Assembly: GCA_003988855.1 (NCBI GenBank)
Contig: QYAI01000015.1
Coordinates: 238,263-302,262 of the forward strand
DNA from: Arachnopeziza araneosa
Taxonomy: Eukaryota; Ascomycota; Leotiomycetes; Helotiales; Arachnopezizaceae
DNA: 64,000 nucleotides
Direction of reading: 5' to 3'
Each line of letters opens with the position of its first letter. Position 1 is the stretch's first letter. The translations under genes were made by a program, and so were the position numbers. The notes beneath the pieces were generated by a model, which saw nothing but the letters and a program-made list of their open reading frames with translations, was not told where the DNA came from and ran no database searches. This document shows positions 1-11,100 of this stretch, in pieces.

Positions 1-42
1 CATTGTAACTTCTGAAGCTTCCGTCTCAATTGAATTTGACAT
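1..42 (-). CDS. possible 5' end of a gene leaving the left edge
   Basis: On the minus strand an ATG at 42-40 in good context (AAAA before it, TCA after it) opens a frame of 14 codons that reaches the window edge without a stop. The visible peptide begins MSNSIETEASEVTM and is too short to identify. The only support is the start context and the open frame, so this may be chance. Confidence 0.22.
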   Translation of the reverse strand, partial: MSNSIETEASEVTM

Positions 43-832
43 TTTCGATAGATTCGAAGGAGAAACAGGTTTTTGGGTTTCTGAGTTGCGAGAGTAGAAC
101 AAATGTAACCTAAAAGATGAATGAAGGACTGATTTATGACAGGCTCCAAGAGAAGTTGCTTTATGGATAATCTCAGAATACAGAAATGGACTGAATATTA
201 CCGATCGTCAGTGGCGCAAGTGTTGAATCAGTGAAATCATGGCGCATATCTTGCCCAAAAAATGAGCTTCAGTGCGGGGTGTGTTTAGGACTTATCCCCT
301 GTGATTAAGCTTATCTTTAATACCCGCAGCCACTCCGACTGTCTCATCAGCCCACCCGAAAAGCCAGATTTGATAAATATCAGCAACAATACTAACACGG
401 AGATAACATAGAAAATATTAACTATAGATTATCTTAGACTTTGGAAATTTTCAAGAGGAAAATATATACCTTCGTGATCAGGGACTTCAAATATCAAACC
501 AAAGGCCATTGCCCAATGGGTCCAAATATTGAAGCATGAAGACGAGATAAGATCTGAGAAGCCGCTAGTGGAGTGAAATGGCCTCTTGAGCAGCGGTCAA
601 TCCACAAAATTTAAATGTGATATTCCACTTGGAAAGAAGCGCTTCGGCGGTAAAACAAGCTTAATAATGAGATTTGAACTGGTTTACCACTTGGGGTTAG
701 CTATGGTAATAACTATAAAAGAGCTGCCGTTTTTCAATACGTTCATTTGTAACATATGGACATCAGGGTGTATTTGTCCATCATATCTCAGATCTGCCCA
801 ATCATACTACGGCCACCTCACTCAAAATTCCT
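43..832. other. intergenic, no gene seen
   Basis: AT-rich stretch between the left edge and the FKBP2 stop codon. Short open frames exist on both strands but none has a recognisable domain, a credible start or a consistent splice pattern. Part of it should be the 3' flank of FKBP2. Confidence 0.5.
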
Positions 833-1491
833 TTATAATTCATTGTGCTCCTGTCCATCACCATCAGTATCCGCAATTATTACCTTAGCAACCTTGGCGG
901 CATCGGCGATCTTGCTTTTGATTCCTGCCTTCACGCCTTCGGTAGCTTTGCTCTCAATGCTGCTTACAATTGGAGTCTTCTCGACAACTGGTTCGGGAGC
1001 TTCAACACCCTTAATGCCCATCAATTCAGTCTCAAAGACTGCCTTCGATTAGCAGAGATTCAATTAGTTTCTGTATAGTGTAACATACTCAGCGTGCTGG
1101 ACGCAGGAATTGGGCCCATTCCACGGTCACCATATCCAAACTCAGGTGGAATGGTAAGGGTCCTCTTATCGCCAATACACATACCATCCAGGTTATCATC
1201 CCATCTGCGAATATATCAGTAACTATCAAATGACTCTTGATATGCAGCTGACCCTTTAATGACTCGGCCTTGGCCCAAGACGAAGCTCAATGGCTGTCCT
1301 CGATCATAGGAAGCATCGAATTGCTTGCCGCCATCTGCTAAAGTTCCACGGTAGTGTACGGAAATCTCGTCACCCTTCTGACTTTTACGCTCGCATTCAA
1401 CCTCGCGAGTGATTTTGATCTCAACTTCGGCAGCGAGGACGCTGGTCGCTGCAGCTGCTAGTAGGCCGAATGTGATGGTTAGGAAACGCAT
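833..1491 (-). CDS. FKBP2: FKBP2-type ER peptidyl-prolyl isomerase
   Basis: This is an FK506-binding prolyl isomerase of the secretory pathway, expected to assist folding of proline-containing proteins in the ER lumen. Three exons (1491-1253, 1204-1089, 1038-833) give 186 aa. The first 20 or so residues are a signal peptide (hydrophobic LLAAAATSVLA). The FKBP core follows, with the motifs VHYRGTL, DASYDRG, VIKGWDDNLDGM, GDKRTLTIPP, YGDRGMGPIP and ELMGIKG. A lysine/alanine-rich tail ends in HNEL, a variant of the HDEL retrieval signal. The first donor is GTCAGC, slightly off consensus, but the splice restores the invariant GWDDNL motif; the second intron has a CTAAT branch site. The start was chosen because it opens the signal peptide. 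A TGACGTC site lies at 1713-1719 upstream. Family assignment is secure; the fungal symbol (FKBP2/FPR2/fkbB) varies. Confidence 0.93.
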
Positions 1492-2834
1492 GGTGGGGAA
1501 TCTAGTATGGAGGTCTGCAATTGAACAATAGAAGTAAGTGAGCTGGGAAAAAAAAAATTGCGGGAGAAGAATTGAATTGACCTGAAGTTTAGGACACGTT
1601 GATGCAGATATTGTGTGTAGCTGGACCTGGGCGTTGGGTGAACTGCGACCAGGATTGAGATTAGATTTGGGTGTTGTGCGGAGGCAAGAAGCCAATCGAG
1701 GTTTAGGTAGAGTGACGTCCAAGTTACTGTAATCCGACAGGTTTACAGGTATAATTATTTAAATACTTAAAATATGCCTATTCGTGCATTAAAATGAAGG
1801 TAAATAAGGCTCTCGGAAAAAGGACCTCTCAAGAACGACAGAATGCACACGGCACATCTTCAAACGTCGCATTTCATCGAACTTCTATACAATGAGACGG
1901 CAAATATCTTCCTTCGATACGGAGCATCTACAGTGAATTCTTCATCAACCTCCTGCTCGATGTTATGAAGTTATCCTAACCTGATATTCCAGGCAAGGAG
2001 CTGGTCGCCCCCAAACATCAGGCAGGCGCTTAGCAGGGCAGCTGAATTGCAAGTTGGATGACTCTTTTCAGAAGCTACCGTCATGCCTCTACCACTTTGA
2101 TGGGCACCTTCGAACGACTTAGCTGTCTGTCACTTCTGTTACTAAGACCTGGGTGCTTAGCGATTGTTTGCTTCAGCCCTTGAGCTCATCACCACCTGAT
2201 GAATGGCCGTCCCAAGCTGGGGGAGCCTTCCAAGGTTGAGCAGCCTGAAGTCAGTCTGTTTGCGCTGCCTCATACACAGCCCGGGCAGTGCTCTCCCCCA
2301 ACAGATTCCACTCGTTTCAGGCATTGATTCAAGCGTCTCTTCTTCGTTGTCGCAGTGCGGCGAATGACTTTAAGCACACTCGTTTCCCCAACCCTCATGC
2401 TTCTCCTTTTTTCGTTTTGCCTCTCAACAACACCACATGCTCTCACCGTGGATAGCGGGCCCAAGCTTAAGCTCACCGAGCATTTCTATATTGCTATAGG
2501 TGAGTGATTAGAGCCTGAAAGCTGGCGCAGCTTTATTTTCATTCATGGCTCTCCACCTGGCGGTGCAAAATATCATGGATCTCCAGTTCGCCACAAGACT
2601 GCCCTACCATAGGCTGCAAACCAGGTAGGATATTTCTCCATTCATTTGAGTATAAGTAGTCTCCCTGTTTCAGTTACTACATTTGGATACCATTGATAGC
2701 AGCTTCGCTGGAGGAAATCTTCGTTACGCGCCCTTCTGTCCACCCTATAAAATAGCAATCATTCTAGACTTTTTTGATCATTTGGCCATCAATCGTTACT
2801 CTTGTCTCAAGATACATAAACTCCAACCGCAAGC
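1492..2834. other. intergenic with two promoters, no gene seen
   Basis: This 1.3-kb interval separates the FKBP2 start from the next plus-strand start. A 68-codon minus-strand frame near 2270-2476 has no recognisable content and was not accepted. The right end is a pyrimidine-rich promoter for the gene at 2835. Confidence 0.5.
2746..2754 (+). promoter_or_regulatory. TATA-like box
   Basis: The string TATAAAATA lies 81 bp upstream of the ATG at 2835, followed by a pyrimidine-rich leader. The position suits a core promoter for that gene. This is inference from position and sequence only. Confidence 0.4.
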
Positions 2835-3309
2835 ATGTCATACCAGGCCACCTCCAAGTCTCAACGGTCCTACATTAAGCCTATCCTAATCACTAAGGGC
2901 TCGTCCACATCCCGAGACTCCTCACGCGACTCACATCATTCCCGGTCTTCCACAGATTCCCATTACACTTCTTCAAGCAACGGCACCATGGGATCGTCCA
3001 ACAGAGAATCAGAGAACGGCGGGCGAGTGTCCTACTTGCGAGTACCAGATAACGGTATGTACTCCATCTCAACCGCTCATATCCTTGACCAATCCACTCA
3101 CAATAACTAATGTTTGCTTTTCCATAGAACGTCACTATATCACGACTACGCGATCTACATCGGGCAAGATTGAAGTTCACGACCAGGGAATGGCCCGATA
3201 TGATAGTGACGAGCCAAGAGCATCCAATGCCACCTCTCAAGACTACAAGCGTGATGAAAAAAAAGTGTGGAAGAAAGGAGAAGCTGCTCGCCGCTCTGGT
3301 GGGCAATGA
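2835..3309 (+). CDS. small serine-rich protein of unknown function
   Basis: I do not recognise this protein. Two exons (2835-3054 and 3128-3309) encode 133 aa. The intron is 73 nt with a GTATGT donor, a textbook ACTAAT branch site and a TAG acceptor, and the frame is kept (split codon G/AA). The N-terminal half is rich in Ser, Thr, Arg and His (SSTSRDSSRDSHHSRSS); the C-terminal half is charged with a lysine-rich end (KRDEKKVWKKGEAARRS). There is no signal peptide, membrane segment or known domain. The consensus intron, the TATA-like box and the pyrimidine-rich leader argue for a real gene. The composition suggests a disordered, possibly phosphorylated protein. A non-coding spliced transcript remains possible. 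Confidence 0.6.
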
Positions 3310-4524
3310 GGTGGAAGTCGAGGTGGAAGTCAAAGCAGTGGTTGTTCAAGCGCGAGGCGGCTATCAAAGAATTCGCTAAACCACCTTGCTTGCGCGATTT
3401 TTGTTCAACGGTTCATGCTTGTGGGAGGCTGCATTGCTTTGTTAGCTCGGAGATGTCGAGTATGGCGGAGGTTCTTGTGATGGTGGATTGATTAGTCTTT
3501 GGCGTTTGCATTAAATAGATACCTCGGGGTGGGGTCTCGCGACATTTCCTGCCTCACTTGGAAGAATAATTGCTTGAAGCTGTACAAGTAGCATCAACAG
3601 AGCTGAAACAACTAAATCGGCTTATTATATTACCTCTCGTCATTACCATTGAAAACAATTTCGTACTTTTATTCCTCGATTGCCATTCCTTCTCCTTCAG
3701 GCTCAACAAGCCTGGAGGGTAAGGCTCAGCCCCATTGAATCCCTTCCTTCAACGGGCTGTATAAGACAGTAATCGCAAGTCTGAAAGTTAAATCCCGATA
3801 ATCCAGGACTGACTTTAATCTTATTTCAACTTGATTGCATTTTGATGACTCAATCTTGAACGTTAAAGGCAACGCAAAATGTCACCTTCCAAACGATACT
3901 GTCGTAATTCATATTAATGAATGTTATTACATACGCTGCTCCGTAACATAAAAACAGATATCAGTGAGACTAAGCCGCCTAAACAATCTATCTTAGAAGC
4001 TCTAGAGAATCTCGGTTGAGGATTGTAGAATCGCGGTGATTGTAGGAAATGTCACAAGATCCAAAACTGTTCGACCAACTCAAAAAGAAATGAGATGATG
4101 GTTTTGTTCAAGAAATAAATAAAATAGACAAGGCATCTTTTTGAAATGGCTTCTTTGTTCGAGGACAGTTTAGCACTTGGGTGAAGCTCTAGAAATCATT
4201 TGAACCACACATTTTCAGCTCAGATAATATATGAATCTGATAAGGTCGACAAGCTGTAACCATGGAGCATGTTTCGGCTATTACTTTGGTCTGAGGTGCT
4301 TGACCAACACCCCAAAGCTCTCTCGAGTAGCCCAGTTGAGTTCACGAGTTACCCACAATCTTCTCACTCCCACACTCTATACCTACTCGACAGTGCAAGC
4401 AATATCTTCTCGTGATCTTCCCCAGTAAAGTGTCACGAGTCCACTTGTCGCTTTAGCTTTCGTATCTAGTCGCGATTATGATCGTCTTGTATGGTATCAT
4501 TCTCTCATAACTCATCGAACAGCT
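3310..4524. other. intergenic, no gene seen
   Basis: This 1.2-kb interval lies between converging genes (the unknown gene at 2835 on plus, APC11 on minus). It must hold both 3' flanks. It is moderately AT-rich and shows no coding structure on either strand. Confidence 0.5.
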
Positions 4525-5004
4525 TCAGCCACCTGTATTACTGGCGTCTCCAGCGCCCCAATCTCCTTCAGCTGCTTGAGGAGGGGCTTGCGGAGCAGTA
4601 GCCGGGTCCCATTCGAATTCTAGACCTTCGTCAGCACGAAACGATAGCGTAAAACAGCTAGAACCTACTTTGTCTACACATCGGGCATTGTCCTTTCGAA
4701 GAGTCTTGCTTGATCCACTCCAGAATACAATGCTAATCCCGTTAGCCTGGATTCATTATTCATAGCATCTCACTAACCATGTGGAAGTTGTGACCGCATT
4801 TTCCGGAGACTATGTAGTTGGATTAGAACCTGCTCAACAAGCAGATGAGTTCAAAGGCGTACGTAGACTACAATCATCTCCTGGATATTTACAGGTCGGG
4901 CATGTGCCATCGAAAGCTACTTGGCAAATACCACATACATCATCGTCGGGGATGTTCCACCTCCAAGTCGCCACTGCGTTCCATTTAAGGATCTTGACTT
5001 TCAT
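4525..5004 (-). CDS. APC11: anaphase-promoting complex RING-H2 subunit APC11
   Basis: APC11 is the RING subunit of the anaphase-promoting complex, an E3 ligase that ubiquitinates cyclins and securin. Four small exons (5004-4863, 4809-4778, 4732-4669, 4619-4525) give 110 aa. The protein starts MKVKILKWNAVATWRW, close to the family's usual N-terminus. Zinc ligands are visible as CGIC (24/27), C35, C38, C45, the CGHNFHMHC block (52-60) and CPMC (74/77). A tail of about 30 residues after the RING, rich in Ala, Pro and Gly, is longer than in yeast. All three introns are 53 nt or shorter, with GT-AG ends, and each keeps the frame. The gene has no long open frame and would be missed by ORF calling. 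It is divergent from TUM1. Confidence 0.95.
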
Positions 5005-5358
5005 GCTAGAAATTAGTGTATATTATTGACGGTGAGAGAGTGGTTCAAGCAATAGGTCTTGTGCAGTCCAGTAGCGATTCGGTGATGTTGTTTTTGTTGA
5101 CATGAAGTCGCGTGAAAGCTGTGGGGAAGCTGGAGATGACTCGTCTTCACGTGCCCGAAATTCTCGCCTTATCACCACCAACCGCCTTTGTTCAACTCTC
5201 GCCCTTCTCAATTGACCCACAACCCCCTCCTGGGGCTCTTTTATTCTCCTTTGTCAATCAATCTCTCGCATCCCCAGCTTCTCCTTCTCCCCGAGTCGAT
5301 CGCCAATCTCACAACTCGTCATCCATGCTCCTCGATAGCAGCCTTCCATAAGCACGCC
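5005..5358. promoter_or_regulatory. shared promoter of APC11 and TUM1
   Basis: A 354-bp divergent intergenic region. CACGTG lies at 5148-5153, within TCACGTG starting at 5147, about 140 bp from the APC11 start and 200 bp from the TUM1 start. The TUM1 side is pyrimidine-rich, as is usual for fungal leaders. Confidence 0.6.
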
Positions 5359-6421
5359 ATGGCGATAGCTATAGCTCAACGAGGAGCTTTCAGCCTCCGC
5401 TTCTCACCACTCCTCAATTCACAGCGGCCGCTATCTAGAAAGATTTTCTCCCGCTCATTCTCCTCCTACCTCGTTACACCTGCTGAGCTTGCCTCGGCTC
5501 TCAAGAAAAACTCGCCGTCCAAAATCTCGACAGCACCAAAGACAGTCCCAGTTTGCGCGACATGGTTCCTCCCCAATGACGGTCGCAATGGGCTGCAAAC
5601 GTTCCGCGAGAAGCGTATCCCCTGTTCCCGCTTCTTTGATCTAGATAAAGTCATCGACAAGCGCTCGCCATACCCCCACATGCTGCCCTCTGCATCAGAC
5701 TTTGCCAAATCAATGTCAGCCCTAGGCATTCGGAGGGACGATACGGTTGTCGTGTACGACTCTCATGAGTTAGGGATCTTTAGCGCCCCCAGAGTAGGCT
5801 GGACATTGAAGGCTTTTGGACATAATTCTGTTCATGTACTCAATAATTTCAAGTTGTGGGTTGAGGAGGGATACCCCACTGAGAGTGGGGAATTCTGGGA
5901 TGTGGATACCTACGTTTACCCTATACCTGAGTTCGATAATAGTAAGCTTGTGGAGTTTGAGGAAATAGCTGAATTAGCAAAAAGGAGCAATAAGGAGAAT
6001 ACAGAGGAAGTACAGATATTGGATGCGAGGTCGAAGGGCAGGTGGAGTGGAAAGGATCCTGAGCCAAGACCAGGACTCAGCTCAGGACATATTCCAGGCA
6101 GTATTTCAATGCCAATGACTGACCTTTTGGATCCCATCAAGAAGACGATATTACCCGGGGACAAATTGAGGAAGATATTCGAGAGTAAGGGGATTGACCC
6201 TAATCGGCCTATCATCAACAGCTGTGGAACAGGAGTTACGGCTGCAGTCATTGATGCTGCACTAAGCGAAGCCGGGTACGGAGAGAGCAACAGAAGATTA
6301 TATGATGGTAGTTGGACGTAAGTTCCGCTTTCTTCCTCCAGACTGAACATTCTAATGAAGAAATAGCGAGTGGGCACAGAGGGTGGAACTAACCGAAAAT
6401 CTCATAATCAAAGAAGAATAA
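5359..6421 (+). CDS. TUM1: thiosulfate/3-mercaptopyruvate sulfurtransferase (tandem rhodanese)
   Basis: The enzyme moves sulfur from 3-mercaptopyruvate or thiosulfate to an acceptor thiol; the yeast homologue Tum1 feeds tRNA thiolation. Two exons (5359-6317, 6367-6421) give 337 aa. An Arg/Ser-rich N-terminus (residues 1 to about 35) looks like a mitochondrial presequence. A first, inactive rhodanese domain (about 40-175) is followed by a second one with the loop CGTGVTA; its nucleophile is Cys289. The family landmarks RVGWTLKAFGH, LDARSKGRW and GHIPGSISMPM are present. The frame is open upstream, but the first ATG in it is at 5359, so that start was used. The last intron splits the GSWTEW motif and is restored by splicing. 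It is divergent from APC11. Confidence 0.92.
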
Positions 6422-7427
6422 ATAAAAATCGACCTCGCCATTTTGCTTGCGAATTGATGCATTTCAGCGTTTGCATTTGATGAATACCCTGCTCTCTGCT
6501 CTCTCCTCTCTGTACATGGACATGAAATGGCAAATGCGCAGGCCCAAGACATAATCAGGAATAGAAACAAATTATTCAAAATATAAAACATCGGACTAGC
6601 CTCCTAAATATCTTGCTAGAGAGTATCGTGCCTATGCAAGTGCTACTCGTCTAGTACTTAGTTGTTTCGTTGCTGAACCCCCCTGATATCAACCCGTCTT
6701 TGTCTTTAGCCAACCTTCACATTGACGCAATCCGTTATCGAAAGATTAGTCGTTATATCCGATTTCGAGAAGGAAAGTGAGAAACAAGACGAGAAAAAAA
6801 ATACACGAGTTATTACCGGTCTCCAAGCAAACATCTGGTCTTGCAATACTCCCCAGCCTGAAACAAGCAATTGTACCATGACTCTCACAGGGGATACGCA
6901 ATTGACGCCATTCCCTCAACCTCGTCGAGCAGATTCGCTATCGGTAGCAAGATCATCCCACCTCGGGCATGGGTCTGAGAAGGTTAGTCGCCCTCTCTTC
7001 AATCTCAAACCGGATAGAGCCGCGTCTGTGGAAAGTCAAATGTGATCATTCATGGCTACCTGTCAATCGAATCTCATCTTTGGGGGAAGGGTAGAGCTGG
7101 TTCACGTTGTAATTCCAAAAGTTGGTCATGTTTCTGGATGAGAGGGAGAGAAAGGATGGGAAGGTTTTCTGAGATTTGGAAGGGAGTATGGCCTGCAGTC
7201 CTGTTAAGAATTCCTTTCAAATTGCTATGTCCTTTGAGCTGAGAGTTTCCTAGCACTCGCCTATTTCTGTTTTGCCCAAGTGATTAGTGAAGATTGTTAT
7301 ACGCATGAACAAATTTGTCGGAAAGCTCTTAATTCAATTAGACGTATCTACCGAATCGCTTCATTGATGCATGCCCAACACTCCATTGTGCAAAAGAAAC
7401 CAGACCATCCTCCGTGATAGGTCCCCT
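6422..7427. other. intergenic between converging genes
   Basis: One kilobase holding the 3' flanks of TUM1 and RPS2. An open frame spanning 6722-7045 begins without an ATG; its first ATG is near 6878 and nothing in it is recognisable. No gene is called. Confidence 0.45.
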
Positions 7428-8352
7428 CTAGTAACGCTTGCCAGCGCGCAGAACATCACCAAACTCCTCCAAAGGACTCCGGATGAGTTTGGTCTCCTTC
7501 CATAAGTTGGGAGTAAGGTATCCGTATGTGTTGCCAACAGCAACAAAAGTAGCCTTCAGAGTGTTCTCAAGGGTCTTGGTGGACCCGGAAGAGGAGGTGT
7601 AGATATCGTCAACACCGGCAAGTTGAAGAAGACGCTTGACGGCTGGGGAGGCAACCAGACCGGTACCACGGGGAGCGGGGATAAGCTGTAAATTATCAGT
7701 GTTTGTCGAGGATCTTAGGTTTTGTAGAAATACTCACACGAACAGACACGGAACCGCACTTGCCAGACTCCTTGGTGGGAAGGGAATGAGGAAGACCCAA
7801 ATTGGTACCCCAGTAACCTCTTCGGATCGGCAGAACGCTCAGCTTGGCAATAATGATAGCAGCACGGATAGCAGTTGCGACTTCCTTCGAGGTCTTAATA
7901 CCAAGACCAACATGTCCCTCAGAGTCACCAATAACAACGATAGCCTTGAATCGAGTACGTTGACCGGCACGAGTCTGCTTCTGAACGGGTTTGATCTGTA
8001 ATAGAAATCTGCATCAGCAAACCATCTCGATTTCCACGACCAAGGCGTATGTTCTAACCTTCATAACCTCATCCTTCAACTTTGGCAAGAAGAAATCCAC
8101 AATCTGGTACTCCTTGATGGGCAACGAGTGCAGGTAGATCTCCTCCATCGACTTGATCTTTCCATCCTTGACGAGACGGCCAAGTTTGGTCACCGGCTGC
8201 CACTCCTTCTCCTCGTTCTTGTTCGCACCCCGACGAGGACCACGTCTTCCTCGTCCACGGGCACGATCGCCTCCACGTTCTCCTCCACGGTCGCCGCGAG
8301 AGCCAAATCCACCTCCACGAGCCGCAGCCCCGCCTCTTGGTGCATCAGCCAT
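7428..8352 (-). CDS. RPS2: 40S ribosomal protein uS5 (S2)
   Basis: A small-subunit ribosomal protein at the mRNA entry side, involved in decoding accuracy. Three exons (8352-8059, 7995-7738, 7685-7428), all joined in phase 0, encode 269 aa. Residues 1-45 are an RG/RGG-rich extension, a known target of arginine methylation in this family. The S5 N-terminal double-stranded-RNA-binding-like domain follows (about 90-155, with GHVGLGIKTSKEVATAIR), then the C-terminal S5 domain (RGTGLVASPAVKRLLQLAG). The length is normal. Both introns are 63 nt or shorter and interrupt well-conserved sequence exactly. The promoter carries TCACGTGA 166 bp upstream. Assignment is certain. Confidence 0.98.
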
Positions 8353-8600
8353 GTTGATTCGAATTGATCGGGTGTAGAATGCTCAATTCGTGCTGGGCGG
8401 GTGTAGGCGACTTTTGCTTGTGGAATTTATTTGGGTCAAATATTTCGTGTGTGGGTAGCTTCAATTCTTTAGCGAGTCGGGACCTCACATTTCAGGCATG
8501 AGAAGAGGAGCATCTCATCACGTGACTGATTAATATATCCTCCCCCAGCATCTGCTCCCATTTGACCAGAAACGCCACAATTAATATCCAAATTACCAAC
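8353..8600. promoter_or_regulatory. RPS2 promoter region with TCACGTGA palindrome
   Basis: The region between the RPS2 start and the small plus-strand candidate at 8601. TCACGTGA lies at 8518-8525. Palindromes of this form are Cbf1-type (bHLH) sites, and the same motif recurs in other promoters of this window. Confidence 0.5.
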
Positions 8601-8839
8601 ATGTTGTTTCCCAAGGGCGCTCGCACTTTAAGTTTATCATGTGAATTTCGGGATATCTACGGAGGTATGGGGGAAGAAAAGACCCGGGAGCCAATAGAGA
8701 TTTCATTTCATCTTCCTGGCCTACGCCCGTAAGTGGCACGCCGCATGCTATTTTACAACTCGAACTCCGTTACCAACCGACTAGCCGTCCAGTAGTCATA
8801 CAGTTGACTCCTCTTGAATCCGGGTATATTGCTTCGTAA
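8601..8839 (+). CDS. candidate 60-residue protein, two exons
   Basis: An ATG at 8601 (context ACCAAC before it) opens a frame that runs to a consensus donor GTAAGT at 8729. A 56-nt intron ends at TAG 8784 and the second exon closes at TAA 8837-8839. The result is 60 aa beginning MLFPKGARTLSLS, with no known domain. In favour are the start context, the perfect donor and the preserved frame. Against are the short length, the poor branch site and the lack of any recognised family. It would be divergent from RPS2. Confidence 0.3.
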
Positions 8840-9247
8840 CCACCTAACCAAACGCTTGTCCTGTACCAATCTTTCCCATCTTCCGTGGAGCTAGGTAGCA
8901 GCAAAAGAAATGCTGATGGCATATGATATTCTGCAAACCGGTCTCAGCCGGAATGTATCATGGGCAGGCGATGCAAAGAAATGCACAACGTAGCCACACG
9001 ATGAACATGTTCATACCTGGGTAGCATAGGTAATATACTCTGTTCTCAGAAGTAATGAGAATTGTATACCGACGCTCTGTTAGCTCGGTATCCAACGATA
9101 ACCATGCACTCCTGCCTCCGATATCCGAGATGCATCTCATGAGCCCTGAAAGAAGCACGCCTCCCGAGAACTGCCTAGCCCATGCACACCTCCCGAGCTG
9201 AAATGGAAGCTGGTGGTGCAAAAACTCCTTGCGATGCGTGTGATGAA
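8840..9247. other. intergenic, no gene seen
   Basis: About 400 bp downstream of the regulator gene that ends at 9248. It probably contains that gene's 3' UTR. No coding signal was found. Confidence 0.45.
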
Positions 9248-11100
9248 TTACCAAGAAAACGTCGTCTCTCTGTAAGTATGATCTCCGGCGTCATTCGTCG
9301 TTGCCGACGTGAGTTGCACCGCCAACCAACGTTCCTCGGATGAGAGATGCATATAGCTAATCATGTACCGGCTTCTTTCCGGTATTGGTTCCGAATCTTC
9401 TTGTATGCCTTCTCCTTCAATCGATGTGAGCCAGGCACAAAGCCTGGCTACGGTGATGGTGTCATAGCACAACCCTTCTCTTCTAGCTTTTGACCACAAT
9501 AAAGCGATTGCTTGCCGTCGTATTCGTCTATCACGGCATTTCGTTGCTGTGACCATCAACGGAAGAATCGTGCCCATATCAAGGGTAAAACGCGAGGAGT
9601 TGCTAGGATCCTCAGTAGATTGGATCAGCTGCTGCGCCTTGGTGACAATTTCCGAGAAGAGTGCGTTGTATTCATCGTAAAGCATTTCGGAGTGTTCAAG
9701 ACTGGATGCTAAGAGGACTGTAGCAACATTGAAATAGATGCTTAACATATCCGACGAGTCAGCCATGACCTCTCCGGACCTCACTTCTTTTGCAAAGATA
9801 TCCTGGAACGAGGTTCGCCATTGATCCAGCTGTGTTGAATAGTGTTTATGTTGATGTAGCCAGAATGGTGATGTGAGTCGTTCCGGATGCTGTTGTGAGT
9901 GTGCAACCGATTTTCGATAAAACTGTCCAATCCCCTGCATCAAAAAGTCCCACGATTCGCGTGCTTCTTGTACACTGTCAAACCTATCCGCAACTTCGAC
10001 ATCTTCCCAGTCGGATTCTGGCATTGGAAATGGTGGCGGAACGAACAATCCTTGGACATCCAGCCGAGCGAACATTCGTCCCAAATCGTCGATCAAACCA
10101 TCCTGAATTTCCGACAATGAATCTTGTGATAACCTTGAGCTCTGGCCTCTTCTCGCAGTTCTCCAATCAGCTAGTAATCTAGATCCGCCTCGTAGATGAG
10201 TCAAAGCCCCGTCGTAACAGCCTTGAAGGGCTTCGAATGTCATGAAAAGAACGCAAGCTGTAAGTGATGTTCTTAGATGCCGCCGGCCGTCTGCTAATAT
10301 TGCTCTGAGAGAAGCAATGGCTATACTGTATTGCCTCAAAGCATAACGATGGTGTTCATCCAAGTGGTGATGGTCAATCTGAGGGAATCCAGACAAGGAC
10401 AACCGAGTTGGAAACGACGTGACTTCAAGAGACTTCGCCAGAGCTCCTAGAGCTATCGTAGCATATCTAATGGGTGCATCTTGATGGCATAGCTGGAGGA
10501 CTTTCTCGGTCCAGAAGGAGGGATCGAAAGCACCGCAAATCTCGTTGGCAGTCTTGTCACAGAATCTCTGAAAGTAACGGCGTTCGTCCTGTGTCCCAGG
10601 AATAGCAACTGATGGAGCATAGGACATGACAGACATGGGCCGAGGATGAATGGCAACTGGAGCGATATTCTTCGATGAATCGTCAAGCGCCTCGGGAGCA
10701 TATCCGCCACATTCCCGGCCGAGATTTTGACCTATGAATAGTTAGTATATTCTTGATGACCTTGAGTTGCATCAAGGAAACAAACATCTTATGCAGCCCG
10801 GTTTCGTTTCATCACACTTCACCCGCCGTTGTCTATAAACGTGTCAGTGAAATGGAGCTTCAGGAGTTGCGTACCACAACGGTCGGCCGTGGATGCATCT
10901 ACGGATCTCACCCCACGACCTGGACCAAGAGTTATAGCAAAAACTGAGACTCACTTGCAGGTCTGGCATCCGGTCTTGCTTCTCGGACCGCTCTTTCGCA
11001 GACCTTGACTCCGGGACGATTGTTCTGGAGAGGCCTGATCCGGGGCGGCAAACTGGTTGAAGAACTTATAGACGTTAGGGTACGGATGCCTCAGAGCCAT
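9248..11100 (-). CDS. Zn2Cys6 transcription factor with fungal_trans_2 domain
   Basis: A probable sequence-specific DNA-binding regulator in the nucleus. Three exons (11100-10955, 10832-10786, 10731-9248) give 558 aa. The zinc cluster is split over all three exons: Cys45, Cys48, Cys55, Cys62, Cys65 and Cys73, with the usual basic run QRRVKC. The long third exon encodes a helical region of the DUF3468/fungal_trans_2 type (FCDKTANEICGAFDPSFW; LTACVLFMTFEALQGCYDGALTHLRGG near residues 170-195), typical of ascomycete regulators. The 47-nt middle exon makes the cluster easy to miss. The start at 11100 has context CAACG before the ATG. The target pathway is unknown; no biosynthetic cluster lies next to it. 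It has a 4.9-kb gene-free upstream region. Confidence 0.9.
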
